Below, one piece after another: positions 11,770 through 21,640 of a DNA stretch of 64,000 nt. Source of the DNA: Entrophospora sp. SA101 (taxonomy: Eukaryota > Glomeromycota > Glomeromycetes > Entrophosporales > Entrophosporaceae). The number at the start of each line of letters is the position of its first letter. The stretch's first letter is position 1. The translations under genes and the position numbers were made by a program. The stretch lies in contig CAUDNR010004489.1 in NCBI GenBank assembly GCA_958430865.1, positions 29,197 to 93,196 on the forward strand. The letters are read 5' to 3'. The notes beneath the pieces were generated by a model that was given only the letters and a program-made list of their open reading frames with translations, did not search any database and was not told the origin of the DNA.

Positions 11770-12396
11770 ATTTTAATATGTAAAGTTGTAATATTTGCAT
11801 AAAAATTATGTAATATTTACACTCAATGTAATAATTGCATAATTTTTGTATGCTTATTTGCATAATATTACGGGCCCACTGTAAACTTACTGTAAGAATT
11901 ACTTTTCTTAACGAGAATAAAAACAATATTATAACATGTTCGTCAAACAGGTACTTTAATTATTGTAAAAATACAAGTTATCTTTATTATCTTAAAAATG
12001 ATGTCCTTTATATAATAAAATTACATAGATTGATATAATATAAATAAAATATAAATAATAATAAAAGATTGATAAAATAAATAAAATAATCATAATAATT
12101 CTTATCAATCTATCTGGTGAGGTTTTGAGAAAAGAAAAAGAGAAAAAGGCGGAATTTCAGCCAATCGAATTTTTACGTAGTGCAAATTTACTATTTAGGA
12201 TATTGATTTACTATTTAGGATGCAATATTTGGTAATTCCAAATTTGGAAAAAATCCTGACTGAAATGTAAGAATTTTAATTATGCCAAATAATTTTTTGT
12301 TATCATATATAATTGATAACTATTAACTTTCTATTAACAATCAAAACAATAGCTTGAATTCTGGACATATGTAGAGGATGCATCAAATTATCATGC
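11770..12396. other. No supported gene; imperfect inverted AT-rich words
   Basis: Repeated 'taatatttgcataa', 'aattgcataatttttg' and 'tttgcataatattac' words suggest a small palindromic element at about 11770-11872, but no clear target duplication was found. The remainder is AT-rich spacer. A coding-like stub (YVEDASNYHA) just before 12397 belongs to the next element. Confidence 0.35.
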
Positions 12397-15180
12397 TTGA
12401 TGCTTTATTTATATAAAAATAACCTTCTAAGTGGTGTTACATACAATAAACCAATTGTGGAATTATCTGAAAAGAACCACAAACTCCAAAATAAAGTTGA
12501 TAAATTTTGGAATTGTTTTAATATTTCAATTCAAATGAACAATTGTGGATTGGATAATAAACAAAGAATATTATCAGTAATTGCTGACCATTTTACATAT
12601 CATAAATTACAAGATAATTTGAAGGTAATTTTTATTTAAAAATTCATTTTACACAATGATCAAATTTTCATGAAAATTTTTTCTATGTAGATTTCAAATA
12701 ATTTAATAAATGCAGCAAAAATGTATTTGTGAATTAATGGACCTGGATGTATTGCTGCAAGAAAACCTACAATTACTCAAAATAGAATTTCAGAAATAAA
12801 AAATCAGGAATTTGAAAATTTTTTCTTAGATAAAGACAATGTCACTATGAGCTCATATAAAATTGATTCCAAGACAAACCTTCCGATCCTTTATTTGAAT
12901 GATGACAAGGAAGGACTATGGAAAAAATTTGAGGTTACTTATCCTGGTGGAATAAAACATACATCATTCATGGCCTGCTTAACAAATGGTCCATATGTTT
13001 ACAGAAATGATCTTGAGGGTTTATGTAGTATTTGCAATGAATATTTCTATGAAGTATTCAATACACTTACTAGCATTATTCAATTAAATGCTGTGGATAA
13101 TGAAGAAAAGGTAATTTATATCTTCATTTACTAAATTATAAATATTATAAATAATAAAAAATAATAAATTTAAACATTCTGTTTTTAGAATAAATTAATT
13201 ACAGATATAGAAAAACTGAAAATTCATCTGAGAAGAGGTTTTGAAGAAGAGCTTTCTATGAATGCTGATGGTACAACAACACATGTTGATACAATAAATC
13301 ATTGCTTGCTTTATGCATTTGGTGAATGTGATGAGCAGCACAATGAACGTTGTATTACATGTGATAAATTATTTATAGTTATACAAAATTTTATCAGAAG
13401 TTTAAAGAACAGAAATCAACAATTGAAGAATGCCGTGACAAATTGTACTATTTTTTGGCTCATCAAGCAAGAAAGGTATATTTAAATAGTCAATTTAAAT
13501 CTAGGTTAGCAAATTTGAATAATAATGGGGCAATCACAATTTGTGATTATAAAATGTGCATTTTACCAAAAAGTGCAAGAGAAACCAAAGAACAATTTTT
13601 TGGGAAACATGGTTGGACATTACACACAATTTTGGTTTTCACAAAATCTGATACTAACCAGATCAATGTTCAAGCATTTGACCATTGGAGTACTGATACC
13701 AAGCAAGATGCTTGGTTTACAATTTCTTCTTTTGATGCTGTTTTTGAAACTTTAGATCCACATCCACAATGGATTGAAGTATTTTCAGACAATGGTGCTC
13801 ATTACCATAACTCAGAATTAACAACCATAATTTCCAACTGGCACCAATGGTATAATATTGAAGTTCGTGGTTGGTATTTTTTTGAACCTGGGGAGGCAAA
13901 ATCAACTGTTGATTCCCATCATGCACAGGTAAATTTTTATAAAAATTCTATTACATACAAAATGTTTTTATATTTATTAATCAGGAAATTTTCCTGTATA
14001 GATCTCTCATGCCATCAAGAGATATATACATGTTGGAAATAATTTGGATGAAGGGGAAAAAATAGGAACAGCAATATCTTGTTTAAATGGAACTTTTGTT
14101 GCACACATAGAACCAGCACATGAGGACAATAAGGTAAAAACCATTGATGGTATTACTAATTTATTTTACTTTGAATGGCCAGTAACAGGTGATTATTCTA
14201 GATATATACAAGCTCAATGTCTGCCACATATTGGAGAATGTTTACAATTTTCACCATCAGAGATATTAAAAAATACAACCACTATAAACAAGCCAACACC
14301 TTTGGTTTCTTCTCATTCAGTACCTGACAATTCATGGAATGTTTCATTGTCTCATGCTCAAGGTAAAAATAAATAGATATATATAATGAAAATATGAATT
14401 ACATTATATTTATATTATTAATTTGCAATTTATATACATACATAAGCCAGACAAATAAAAGAAGATGAATCAAATAAATCAAATAATAATACTCAGTCAT
14501 TAGGTATATCCAAAAAAAATTATATTGCTATTATTGCTATTGATTATTTAAATTTTTGTTTCTATGGTTTTTAATATAGATATTGAAGAATCATTTGAAT
14601 TAAAAAAGGGATGGGCATTAAAAAGCAAACAAAATATGGAATAAGAGGAAAAGGAAAGCATATGAAAAAGAAAGTGAAATTTTACCTTGAAGGATATTTC
14701 TTAGCAGGTAACATTAATATAACTGATCCAATGACAGCAAAGGAAATGATAAGCCAACTTCAAATTTTAGCTGATGAAGGTGAAATTCAAGTTGAGGATA
14801 TCCCTGAAGTGCCAACAGTTGCAAATTGGATTACACAGTATGCAGCAAATATGAAAAAACTATCAGTACAAACAATAATCATGAACAAAGACAGTGAATG
14901 GTAAGTGATAACTAGGGTTGTTAAATGGAGCATAATGTTCTGGCATCAACCCGGGTTATGGATCACTCCATCATGGAGTGGGTTAAGATTTCTAATTTTT
15001 TGTACTAACCCGGAGCAAAATATTTTATTATAATTTTGCTCCGGAGTAACCCATGGAGTATTAACCCAGTACATTTAAGGTTAGGTTAACCCTTGTTCCA
15101 CTATAATATGAACCAACCCAACCCATTATGTTCCCTAGTGATAACAATGAATTTGATGTACATGGAAAAGGTAAAAAAAC
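12397..15180 (+). mobile_element. Decayed RNase-H-like (DDE) putative transposase, unnamed family
   Basis: Exon-like blocks: 12397-12624, 12691-13110, 13189-13928, 14002-14362 and about 14580-14904. The core block reads ITICDYKM, HTILVFT, INVQAFDHWSTDTKQDAWF, WIEVFSDNGAHYH and FFEPGEAKSTVDSHHAQ. The candidate catalytic residues are D (13545), D (13788) and E (13893), spaced D-x80-D-x34-E, and they fall after strand-like segments as in an RNase H fold. Upstream is a Cys pair (LCSICNEYF). Downstream is a basic GIRGKGKHMKKKVKF plus DNA-binding-like tail. This copy is broken by an in-frame TGA near 12733, frameshifts near 13420 and 14635, and an internal MITE at 14913. I recall similar proteins in Rhizophagus annotations as hypothetical. 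The transposase role is inference from the motif spacing. Confidence 0.6.
14913..15137. mobile_element. 225-bp hAT-type MITE with 8-bp target duplication
   Basis: The element starts TAGGGTTGTTAAATGG and ends ATTATGTTCCCTA. It is flanked on both sides by the identical 8-mer gtgataac (14905-14912 and 15138-15145). An 8-bp duplication and a TAGGG terminal motif are hAT hallmarks. The interior is GC-richer than its surroundings and palindromic ('ggagcataatgttc', 'tggagtgggttaag', 'aacccggagcaaaat', 'ttttgctccggagtaaccca'). No coding capacity. It sits in the 3' part of the decayed DDE-like gene. Confidence 0.85.
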
Positions 15181-15639
15181 TATTTTTGATAACTCCAATT
15201 AATGATTATGAACATTTGACAAAACATCAAAAATAATAAATAAATAAAATTTCATACTTTGTACTGGAGTTGCCTTTCTAAATTCCTGAGAAGTTTCAAA
15301 AGGCAACTTTATTTTGTGCTATTTACAGTGCACCAATTTTTATAATAAAAATAAAATTTTTTTTTTGACATCCTCAATTCCCCTCGGGTTTATTAAATAC
15401 ATTTGAATATTTCATTATTGTGTATTGTTTGTAAAAACAAGAGAGAATGTATGTGTAAGAACCATAATTCAAGTCAGTATAATTTATGGTGTTTGAATTT
15501 GCTATATTTATGACACCCAAATCTCTATGTCCAGTATATAAAAGTCTTCGAGGAACACTATAAATTCTTTTGGTTTTTTAATATTAATTCGTAATCTACA
15601 AAAATTTGCCGATCATTAATATGTTTTTGTGGCGATAAA

Positions 15640-15915
15640 TTAACGAACGTTTTATTAATTATTCAATAGTTTGTGTAGGAGTGATTGAATTAAGAAGCAT
15701 TAAGGAACAAACATTTTATTAATTATTCAATAGTTTGTATAGGGATTGAAGTAATCTTTAAGGACAAGACTATGAACAAAATATATTAATGAATGTCTTA
15801 TCAATTATTCAATAGTTTGTATAAGGATTGAAGTAAGCTTTAAGGACAAGATCTATGAACAACAAATATACTAATGAACATTTTATTGATTATTCAATAG
15901 TTTATCAATCATTAA
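15640..15915. repeat. Tandem repeat, about four 63-85 bp units
   Basis: The core 'attattcaatagtttgt' recurs at about 15660, 15723, 15803 and 15888. Between cores are related words 'aggattgaagtaa', 'tttaaggacaaga' and 'aacattttatt'. The spacing varies (about 63, 80 and 85 bp), so the array is diverging. The flanks 15181-15640 and 15916-16184 show no gene. Confidence 0.7.
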
Positions 15916-16184
15916 ATAGTTATGTTTATTATTTATAAATTTCTTTTTTTTAACTTATATTTAATAACATTGCCATGATAAATAATTAAATGAATAAAGT
16001 CAGAGATAAAACACTTTTTAATTTAATCATTATCGCTGCTTGTTTATTATTCTAATCATTATTTACATATGTATATAGGAATAAATGTAAAAAAAAAAAT
16101 TTTTTTTAAAATAAATGATTTTACTATAAAAGACATACCTAAATGATCAAAAAATCTGTAAATATTCATAATAATGTAATATTT

Positions 16185-16194
16185 NNNNNNNNNN
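16185..16194. other. Assembly gap (10 N)
   Basis: Ten undetermined bases. The gap is probably of unknown true length. Sequence on the right starts within the end of a mariner-like element, so missing transposon sequence is likely. Confidence 0.95.
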
Positions 16195-16235
16195 TAGTTT
16201 TTGTCATGTCACTTTATTCAATTATTTGTGATGAT

Positions 16236-16271
16236 CTGCAGGTGTCCCTATACTTTTGTCCAGGTAGTGTA
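16236..16271. mobile_element. Solo mariner/Tc1-type terminus
   Basis: 'ctgcaggtgtccctatac' followed by 'ttttgtccaggtagtg' and TA is the shape of a Tc1/mariner inverted terminal repeat ending at a TA dinucleotide. The opposite end is not visible to the left and may lie inside the assembly gap. Confidence 0.5.
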
Positions 16272-16335
16272 TATTTGGATCAAAAATTGTAAATGGAATT
16301 AAGATATTTATCCCAATAGTCATCCATGATATGAA

Positions 16336-16557
16336 AAATGAAATTTCCACAGGGTCATGTGATCCATTTTTCCAATCATCTATTTGTTATACAAAGTTTT
16401 GGGCAGGTAAATGGCAAGGAAAGCCTGAATACTATAAAGCAATTTCAGATATATCTGTCTGTCCAGCATTTTTATTATGCTCAGCAGGACCATAGCTATG
16501 TATTTCTGGTAAGAAGTATGTTTTATCAGTTTTTGGTTATTCAATATGCTAACTATA
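16336..16557 (+). pseudogene. Fragment of an uncharacterised repetitive gene, cut by a MITE
   Basis: One plus frame reads CDPFFQSSICYTKFWAGKWQ, then KPEYYKAISDISVCPAFLL and CSAGP, followed by a TAG and a short continuation CISGKKYVLS. The wording resembles a segment I recall in many hypothetical proteins of Rhizophagus. No domain name can be given. Its 3' side is interrupted by the 169-bp MITE. Confidence 0.4.
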
Positions 16558-16726
16558 CATGCAGCCCAAATTGGTTCGGTGATTTCAATGGTCAAAATTA
16601 TTCCAATTTTGATGGTGGAAAGTAGAAATTAATTATGGCACTCACTATTAAAAACATAAGTGTAACACCCCTTTACTACACGTGTAACCCCCTTTATGAC
16701 AGTGTCAAAATACTTTGGGCTGCATG
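16558..16726. mobile_element. 169-bp TA-flanked MITE, copy 1
   Basis: Inverted ends CATGCAGCCCAAA / TTTGGGCTGCATG, flanked by TA on both sides. The interior contains 'gtgtaacaccccttta' and 'gtaaccccctttatgac'. A second full copy at 20840-21008 is inverted and has the same 169-bp length. A 3' partial copy lies at about 17030-17133. Mariner-type TA target choice is indicated. No coding capacity. Confidence 0.85.
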
Positions 16727-17029
16727 TATATATTTGACTATTTCTATAGTATTTTTGTCCTACTGTATATAGTGGGACGATTTGGTGGACTTTTTTATAT
16801 TATGAAATTTACCTGGGACGATTTGGTAGACAATGTAAAGAGCATATAGAAAAAATAAAAAAAATTTTTTTTTCAAGGAAAATTGGTTTTTATAAATACA
16901 AAGTATTGTTAAGGATATCATCTCTAAAAAAAAAATTATTACTAAAAAAAATGATATATTTTACTATATGGTGAATTTAATCTACTTTTTGCATCGTACT
17001 ATGTTAAAAAAAATGGATCAGCACTAATG

Positions 17030-17133
17030 TTCAATTTTGGTGGTAGAAAGTAGAAATTAATTATGACACTCACCATTAAAAACATAAGTGTAACACCCCT
17101 TTATGACAGTGTCAAAATACTTTGGGCTGCATG
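17030..17133. mobile_element. 169-bp MITE, truncated copy 2
   Basis: Shares 'caattttggtggtagaaagt' through 'ctttgggctgcatg'TA with copy 1 but lacks the left 60-70 bp and the internal 'ttactacacgtgtaacccc' segment. Same orientation as copy 1. The span between copies, 16740-16850, holds two diverged 'gggacgatttggt' words of unknown origin. Confidence 0.75.
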
Positions 17134-17383
17134 TATACCTTTGATAAGTATAGTTGTGTGTGTATTTTCTTTTAATTAGGCCAATGCCTAAGAAGTGGAA
17201 ACCCTAGCTAGGTGTGGTCAGTTAAGAAACTGAGCCATAAATATAATAATAAGTGTATAAAGTATCATGGCAGATACTTGAGATATTATAAATATCATTG
17301 AGATGTGTCAGCTCAGGTAGATAACAAAGGACTGCTGAGAAAACATTACTGGAAGGGAAGTAAGGAAACTTGCCCTGTAAGTA

Positions 17384-17933
17384 CAGTGTGTTTCAAAAAA
17401 AAGGGCGCGCACAAAAAATTGCATATCTTAACAATTATGCAAGATAAACAAATAAATTAGATTCATTTAAAAGCCTATCGAATACTTTATTAAATAAATG
17501 AAAATTAATAAGAAATTCTATTTCCGTTTTTTTCTAATACCAATTCACATCTCCGTTTCATAGACATAATAATATTTTTGACCGTATCCTGTGGAATTTT
17601 CTCCCACTCCTCAACCATAGATCTCTTTAATTCGTCAACATTCTTTGGCATTCTTTTTTCGACATTATTTTTCACGATATACCACATGTTCTCAATGGGA
17701 TTAAAGTCAGGACTATTGGATGGCCAGTCTATTGCACGAATTCTTTTTTCATCAATAAAAGTTTTTGCACGTCAAAAAATAAAGAAAAGACAATATGATA
17801 AATACATATAGGAGTTGCTTATCATATAAGCGAGATATCCAATCATTTTTCATCATGTGAAAAATTTTTTATTCATCTCAAAATTTTCAAAATGAATTTA
17901 CATTGTGCGCGCCCTTTTTTTTGAAACACACTG
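17384..17933 (-). mobile_element. 550-bp non-autonomous mariner/Tc1 element with perfect 31-bp TIRs
   Basis: Ends begin CAGTGTGTTTC, then eight A, then GGGCGCGCACAA. The right end (17903-17933) is the exact reverse complement of the left end (17384-17414), and TA flanks both sides. On the minus strand about 17770-17505 encodes the C-terminal part of a Tc1-type transposase: IRAIDWPSNSPDFNPIENMW, then EKRMPKNVDELKRSM and EEWEKIPQDTV. The last catalytic residue region (SPDFNPIE) is present, but the rest of the catalytic core is deleted. The perfect ends suggest recent mobilisation by a related transposase. Confidence 0.92.
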
Positions 17934-18003
17934 TAATTATACCACTACCATATATTTCTTTGTCTACTTCGAGGAAAGTTAAAATAGCTGTTTTCCATTT
18001 TTG

Positions 18004-20232
18004 CTGATTCCTGATATCAATGATGATTCAATGCTTCCACAACCACATATATTTAAAAGAGTATATTGTAAACATTATCTCTGCCGAAAAAATTGGAACC
18101 AAGGGAGATATAAACATTTATTATTTCAAGATAATGGTAATGGTATTGTTTTATGCCTACAGAGAAAATAATTTGTGGGCATGACAATAAATATATAAAT
18201 GTTTATAGTATCAAAACTGGTGTTTTAATTCATAATCTCATGGGCCATGAAGGTGCTGTGTGTGTGGTTCAATCCATTGGAAATACATTAATATCAGGAT
18301 CTGATGATAAATCCATCCATATATGGGGATCTTTTGAAAGGAGTTTGTACACATATACTTCGAGGACATATGGATTCAGTCTTGTGTCTATGTTTTTTAT
18401 TACCATGTGATTTTTATTCACATTTGTTAATAATTAGTGGTTCAAGGTACTCTATGCTAAAACTGTGGAAGCTTCCAGACATTGATGCTGATTTATTACT
18501 ACCAGTTAGTATCAGGGTTGGCAAATGTGTGGTTCATTAATAGTCTATTGGTGGTCTATTGGGCCCATTAGTGTGGTGCTTTAGCCATATTTAGTATTTT
18601 ATTAATGACAATGGAGCAAAATACATCTGTTTTCAATGGACCATAAGGCTCCAAATGAATCAATGAAATTCGAACCAATTCGAATCACTTAATTTTGGTT
18701 TGTTTCATTCAAATCAAAATCAAATCAAATCTGAATTGTACTTTGATTTGATTCGAACTGATTCGAATATATAATTTGATTTGAACTGATTTGATTTGAT
18801 TCAAACTGACTGGTTCGAATCTATAATAATAACTGATTTGAATCCATGATTTGAATCAAATACACTATATATACAAAAATATTTTTTATTTTATATTTAT
18901 TTATATAGTATAAATGTTGTAAAATTCAAAAAAAAAATTTTACCTGGAGCAATAATTGCATCTTTTGTTGAAGAAATTGAAGAAGTTGAAGAAGCATCAG
19001 TAATGTTAGTACTTATTATTTTAGATTTAATCGTTACTTTTTTACTCATTATTAATAATATAAGTCACATGACCATTAATATTAATATTAATATAAAAAT
19101 TCGAATAAATATCATATCAAGAAGAATTTTATTACCATTAAACCATTCTTAGACCTCAATCCATTAGTATTCATTAAATGGAGGCACACTAATTGAGATT
19201 CACTGTGTAATATAAATTTAAATTATCAAATTAAAAATATAAATTTAATATGACATTAAAAAAATTTTAGGAATCTGGTTTGATTCAAATTATAGATGCT
19301 GGTCGCAATTCTTGGTGATGGTTGCAACCATATTTGCGACATATAAAAATGGTTTGCGACACCTGGTTGCAACCACTTTGCGACCACTTTGGTTTCCTTT
19401 TTTGGATTGCGACATGGAACACTAATTCAAATCAATTCAAAACAAGTCACAAATTGAATCAAATTGACTACAGATCGAATTGGATTGAATCGAATCACTC
19501 TCAAATTTGTTTTGTTTTGTTTCGTTCGGAGCCTTAAATGGACCAATTAATTGCCAACCCTGGTTAGTATACTATTATCTTGTGATAAAAATGACAATAA
19601 TCCGTATCTTATTCACACACTTGAAAGAACATGATGATTCAATGGAAGTTATAGCAGCTGTTGAAAACAAATTAGTTAATGATGGTTATGACAATATTGT
19701 AAGAGTATGGAATTTTATGGAAAGAAAATGTATTGTGTGCTTACAAGGACACATTAATGCGATTAATTATGTTGCAATCAACAATAAATTTAAAAGATGC
19801 ACCAGTTCCAGTTTAGATGGCATCTCAAAATTTTGGAGTTTGGATAATGGAGAAAATCTCTGGAGATTAGAAAATCATTCATCATCCTTTGGAGTTTATT
19901 TAATTTTAATGATTATAGTTGTAAACATATATTGACTCTGCATTCCAGAGAAATAGAAACTTTACAGTATGATGAAGTTAAATTAGTAGAAGGATCATGT
20001 GACAAGTTAAGCATATGGTACATGAATACTGGAAACCATCTCCATGATTATTAACAGGATTAGATGGTATATGGTAAGATATCAGTTTTAATAGTCATTT
20101 TAGGATTTTTTTCTTTTTATAAAAATAACATTTATATTAATTGGAATATATAGGAAAATAGAATATAATGAACAATATTGTGTAACAACAGTAGTAAGGG
20201 TTTAGTAACTTGGATTGAAATCCTAGATTGGT
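18004..20232 (+). pseudogene. F-box/WD40 (Cdc4-like) pseudogene split by a transposon
   Basis: The 5' part reads an F-box-tail-like segment (KHYLCRKNWNQGRYKH), then KIICGHDNKYINVYSIKTG, HNLMGHEGAVCVVQSIGNTL and SGSDDKSIHIW. A frameshift follows, leading to LLKGVCTHILRGHMDSVLCL. After the insertion at 18513-19562 it resumes with IVRVWNFMERKCIVCLQGH and DGISKFWSLDNGENLWRLE. These are WD40 blades of the Cdc4/Fbw7 type, which in living genes bind phosphodegrons for SCF ubiquitin ligases. Blades ending WD have lost residues (SSSLDG for SGSLDG), and there are at least two frameshifts besides the insertion. Confidence 0.75.
18513..19562. mobile_element. 1050-bp hAT-like insertion with 8-bp target duplication
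   Basis: Ends are CAGGGTTGGCAA and TTGCCAACCCTG, exact 12-bp inverted repeats. The 8-mer gttagtat flanks both ends (18505-18512 and 19563-19570). The CAGGG terminus and 8-bp duplication define a hAT. The interior has a long imperfect repeat of 'gattcgaa'/'tgatttgaatc' (about 18655-18870). On the minus strand, 19049-18942 opens MSKKVTIKSKIISTNITDAS and ends at a GTAAAA donor, possibly a leader exon of a lost transposase. No BED finger or RNase-H core remains. Confidence 0.9.
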
Positions 20233-20735
20233 GTAAAATAAGACCAAAATACTTTTAATACTAGTTGTGCTGATCAAAATGATACTGGATTTCCAAAAGA
20301 ATAATAGTAGAAAATGACTGGATTTTAAATAAGAAAACATCCATAATTCTTTGTCAATTTGTAATACTATTGAACAATAAAAAATTAATGTTGAATCATG
20401 TAATAAATTGTTTGGATTGTTCTCTTTTAATTGCTATCTCAAACTACAAACTTGTAAAAATTTGGAATTGACATACAAATAAAACCAAACATATTTAATC
20501 TATTGACTAATGCACATACCAAAAAAAAATCGTTATACAGCTTGTAATTTAATTACAGTCTATTGTGAAATAGTGAACTCGATATGTTACACAAAGTGTC
20601 ATGAGTAACATCTACGGCACGATAACAAAATTAAAAATAGATCGTAAACCGAATCTTTGAATTATTAATTCGTTATTATTTATTCATAAATATTCTTTAT
20701 TCGATTATCATTACAAAGATTTAAGTGACCTGAAA
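20233..20735. other. No supported gene
   Basis: AT-rich. The first part may still belong to the WD40 pseudogene (words such as LIAISNYKLVKIWN read across 20420-20470 on the plus strand). Nothing else was seen. Confidence 0.35.
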
Positions 20736-21640
20736 ATGGATGAGTAGGTTATCCAGAAAGGAATTTGACTGAATTTGGAAGGTAATGAATTTGCTCTTGA
20801 GAATGTTGTTGAAAGTTTTGCTAACAAAGCATGATTATACATACAGCCCAAAGTATTTTGACACTGTCATAAAGGGGGTTACACATGTAGTAAAGGGGTG
20901 TTACACTTATGTTTTTAATAGTGAATGCCATAATTAATTTCTACTTTCTACCATCAAAATTGGAATAATTTTGACCATCAAAATCACCAAACCAATTTGG
21001 GCTGCATGTATAAGCATGACATCATGAGCATTTTTTGATCTTTATTTTAAGGAAAATAAGGAATTAAAAGAAAAGAATGCTATTTTAGAAAAAGGGAATG
21101 CTGAGTTAGAAAAAACTAATCAAGAGTTAAAAGAAAAGCAAGAGGAATTAGAAGCAAGAATAGAAGAGTTGGAGATGGAACATGAAGAAATTAAGAAAAT
21201 CTTAATAGTTGGTGAAAAATGAAGCAAAAATCAAGCAGAAGACATAAAAGAGAAAAACAAGAAACTCGAAAGTGCTAATGAAAAGATTTCTCATCTAGAG
21301 CTCAAGTTGAAAAGTTAGAGGAAGAGACAAGTCAAAAGAGCAAAAAATAGAAAAACTAAGTAAGCAATTAGCTGATATGAATCACAGAATGAAAGGTTAG
21401 ATTACTTAAACAGCAAACCTTTGCCTGCTTTACCTGTTGAAGAAGAAAATAAAGATTCTAACTAAGCAAAGCATTTTCAGAAAATTGAACAATTGAAAAC
21501 TTTAACTCCTCAAGAGTTAGTCAATAAGTTAAATGCTTATGAGGCAGAGAATGAGAAATTAAAGAACCAATTAGAACAATTACAACAGAATGGTCAACTA
21601 ACTGCACAAATTGAAATTAAAGAAACTAAGAAATGATCTT
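20736..21640 (+). pseudogene. Decayed coiled-coil protein ORF, interrupted by a MITE
   Basis: A short 5' block (20736-20834) carries the coding-like word EGNEFALENVVESFANKA. The 169-bp MITE (20840-21008) follows. After an AG acceptor near 21050 there is a strongly heptad-like region: KELKEKNAILEKGNAELEK, QELKEKQEELEARIEELEME and ELVNKLNAYEAENEKLKNQL. Stops and frameshifts near 21220, 21320 and 21465 break it. The Glu/Lys/Leu pattern predicts a long coiled coil. No family assignment is possible. Confidence 0.5.
20840..21008. mobile_element. 169-bp TA-flanked MITE, copy 3 (inverted)
   Basis: Reverse-complement copy of 16558-16726 and the same length. TA flanks both ends. One end reads CATACAGCCCAAA, a single substitution from the other copy's CATGCAGCCC. 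It lies between two blocks of the coiled-coil pseudogene. Confidence 0.85.

Noticed and set aside
16338..16625. 95-codon ORF spanning into the 169-bp MITE
   Set aside because: Its frame differs from the coding-like frame of the fragment and its last third is MITE sequence, so it is fortuitous.
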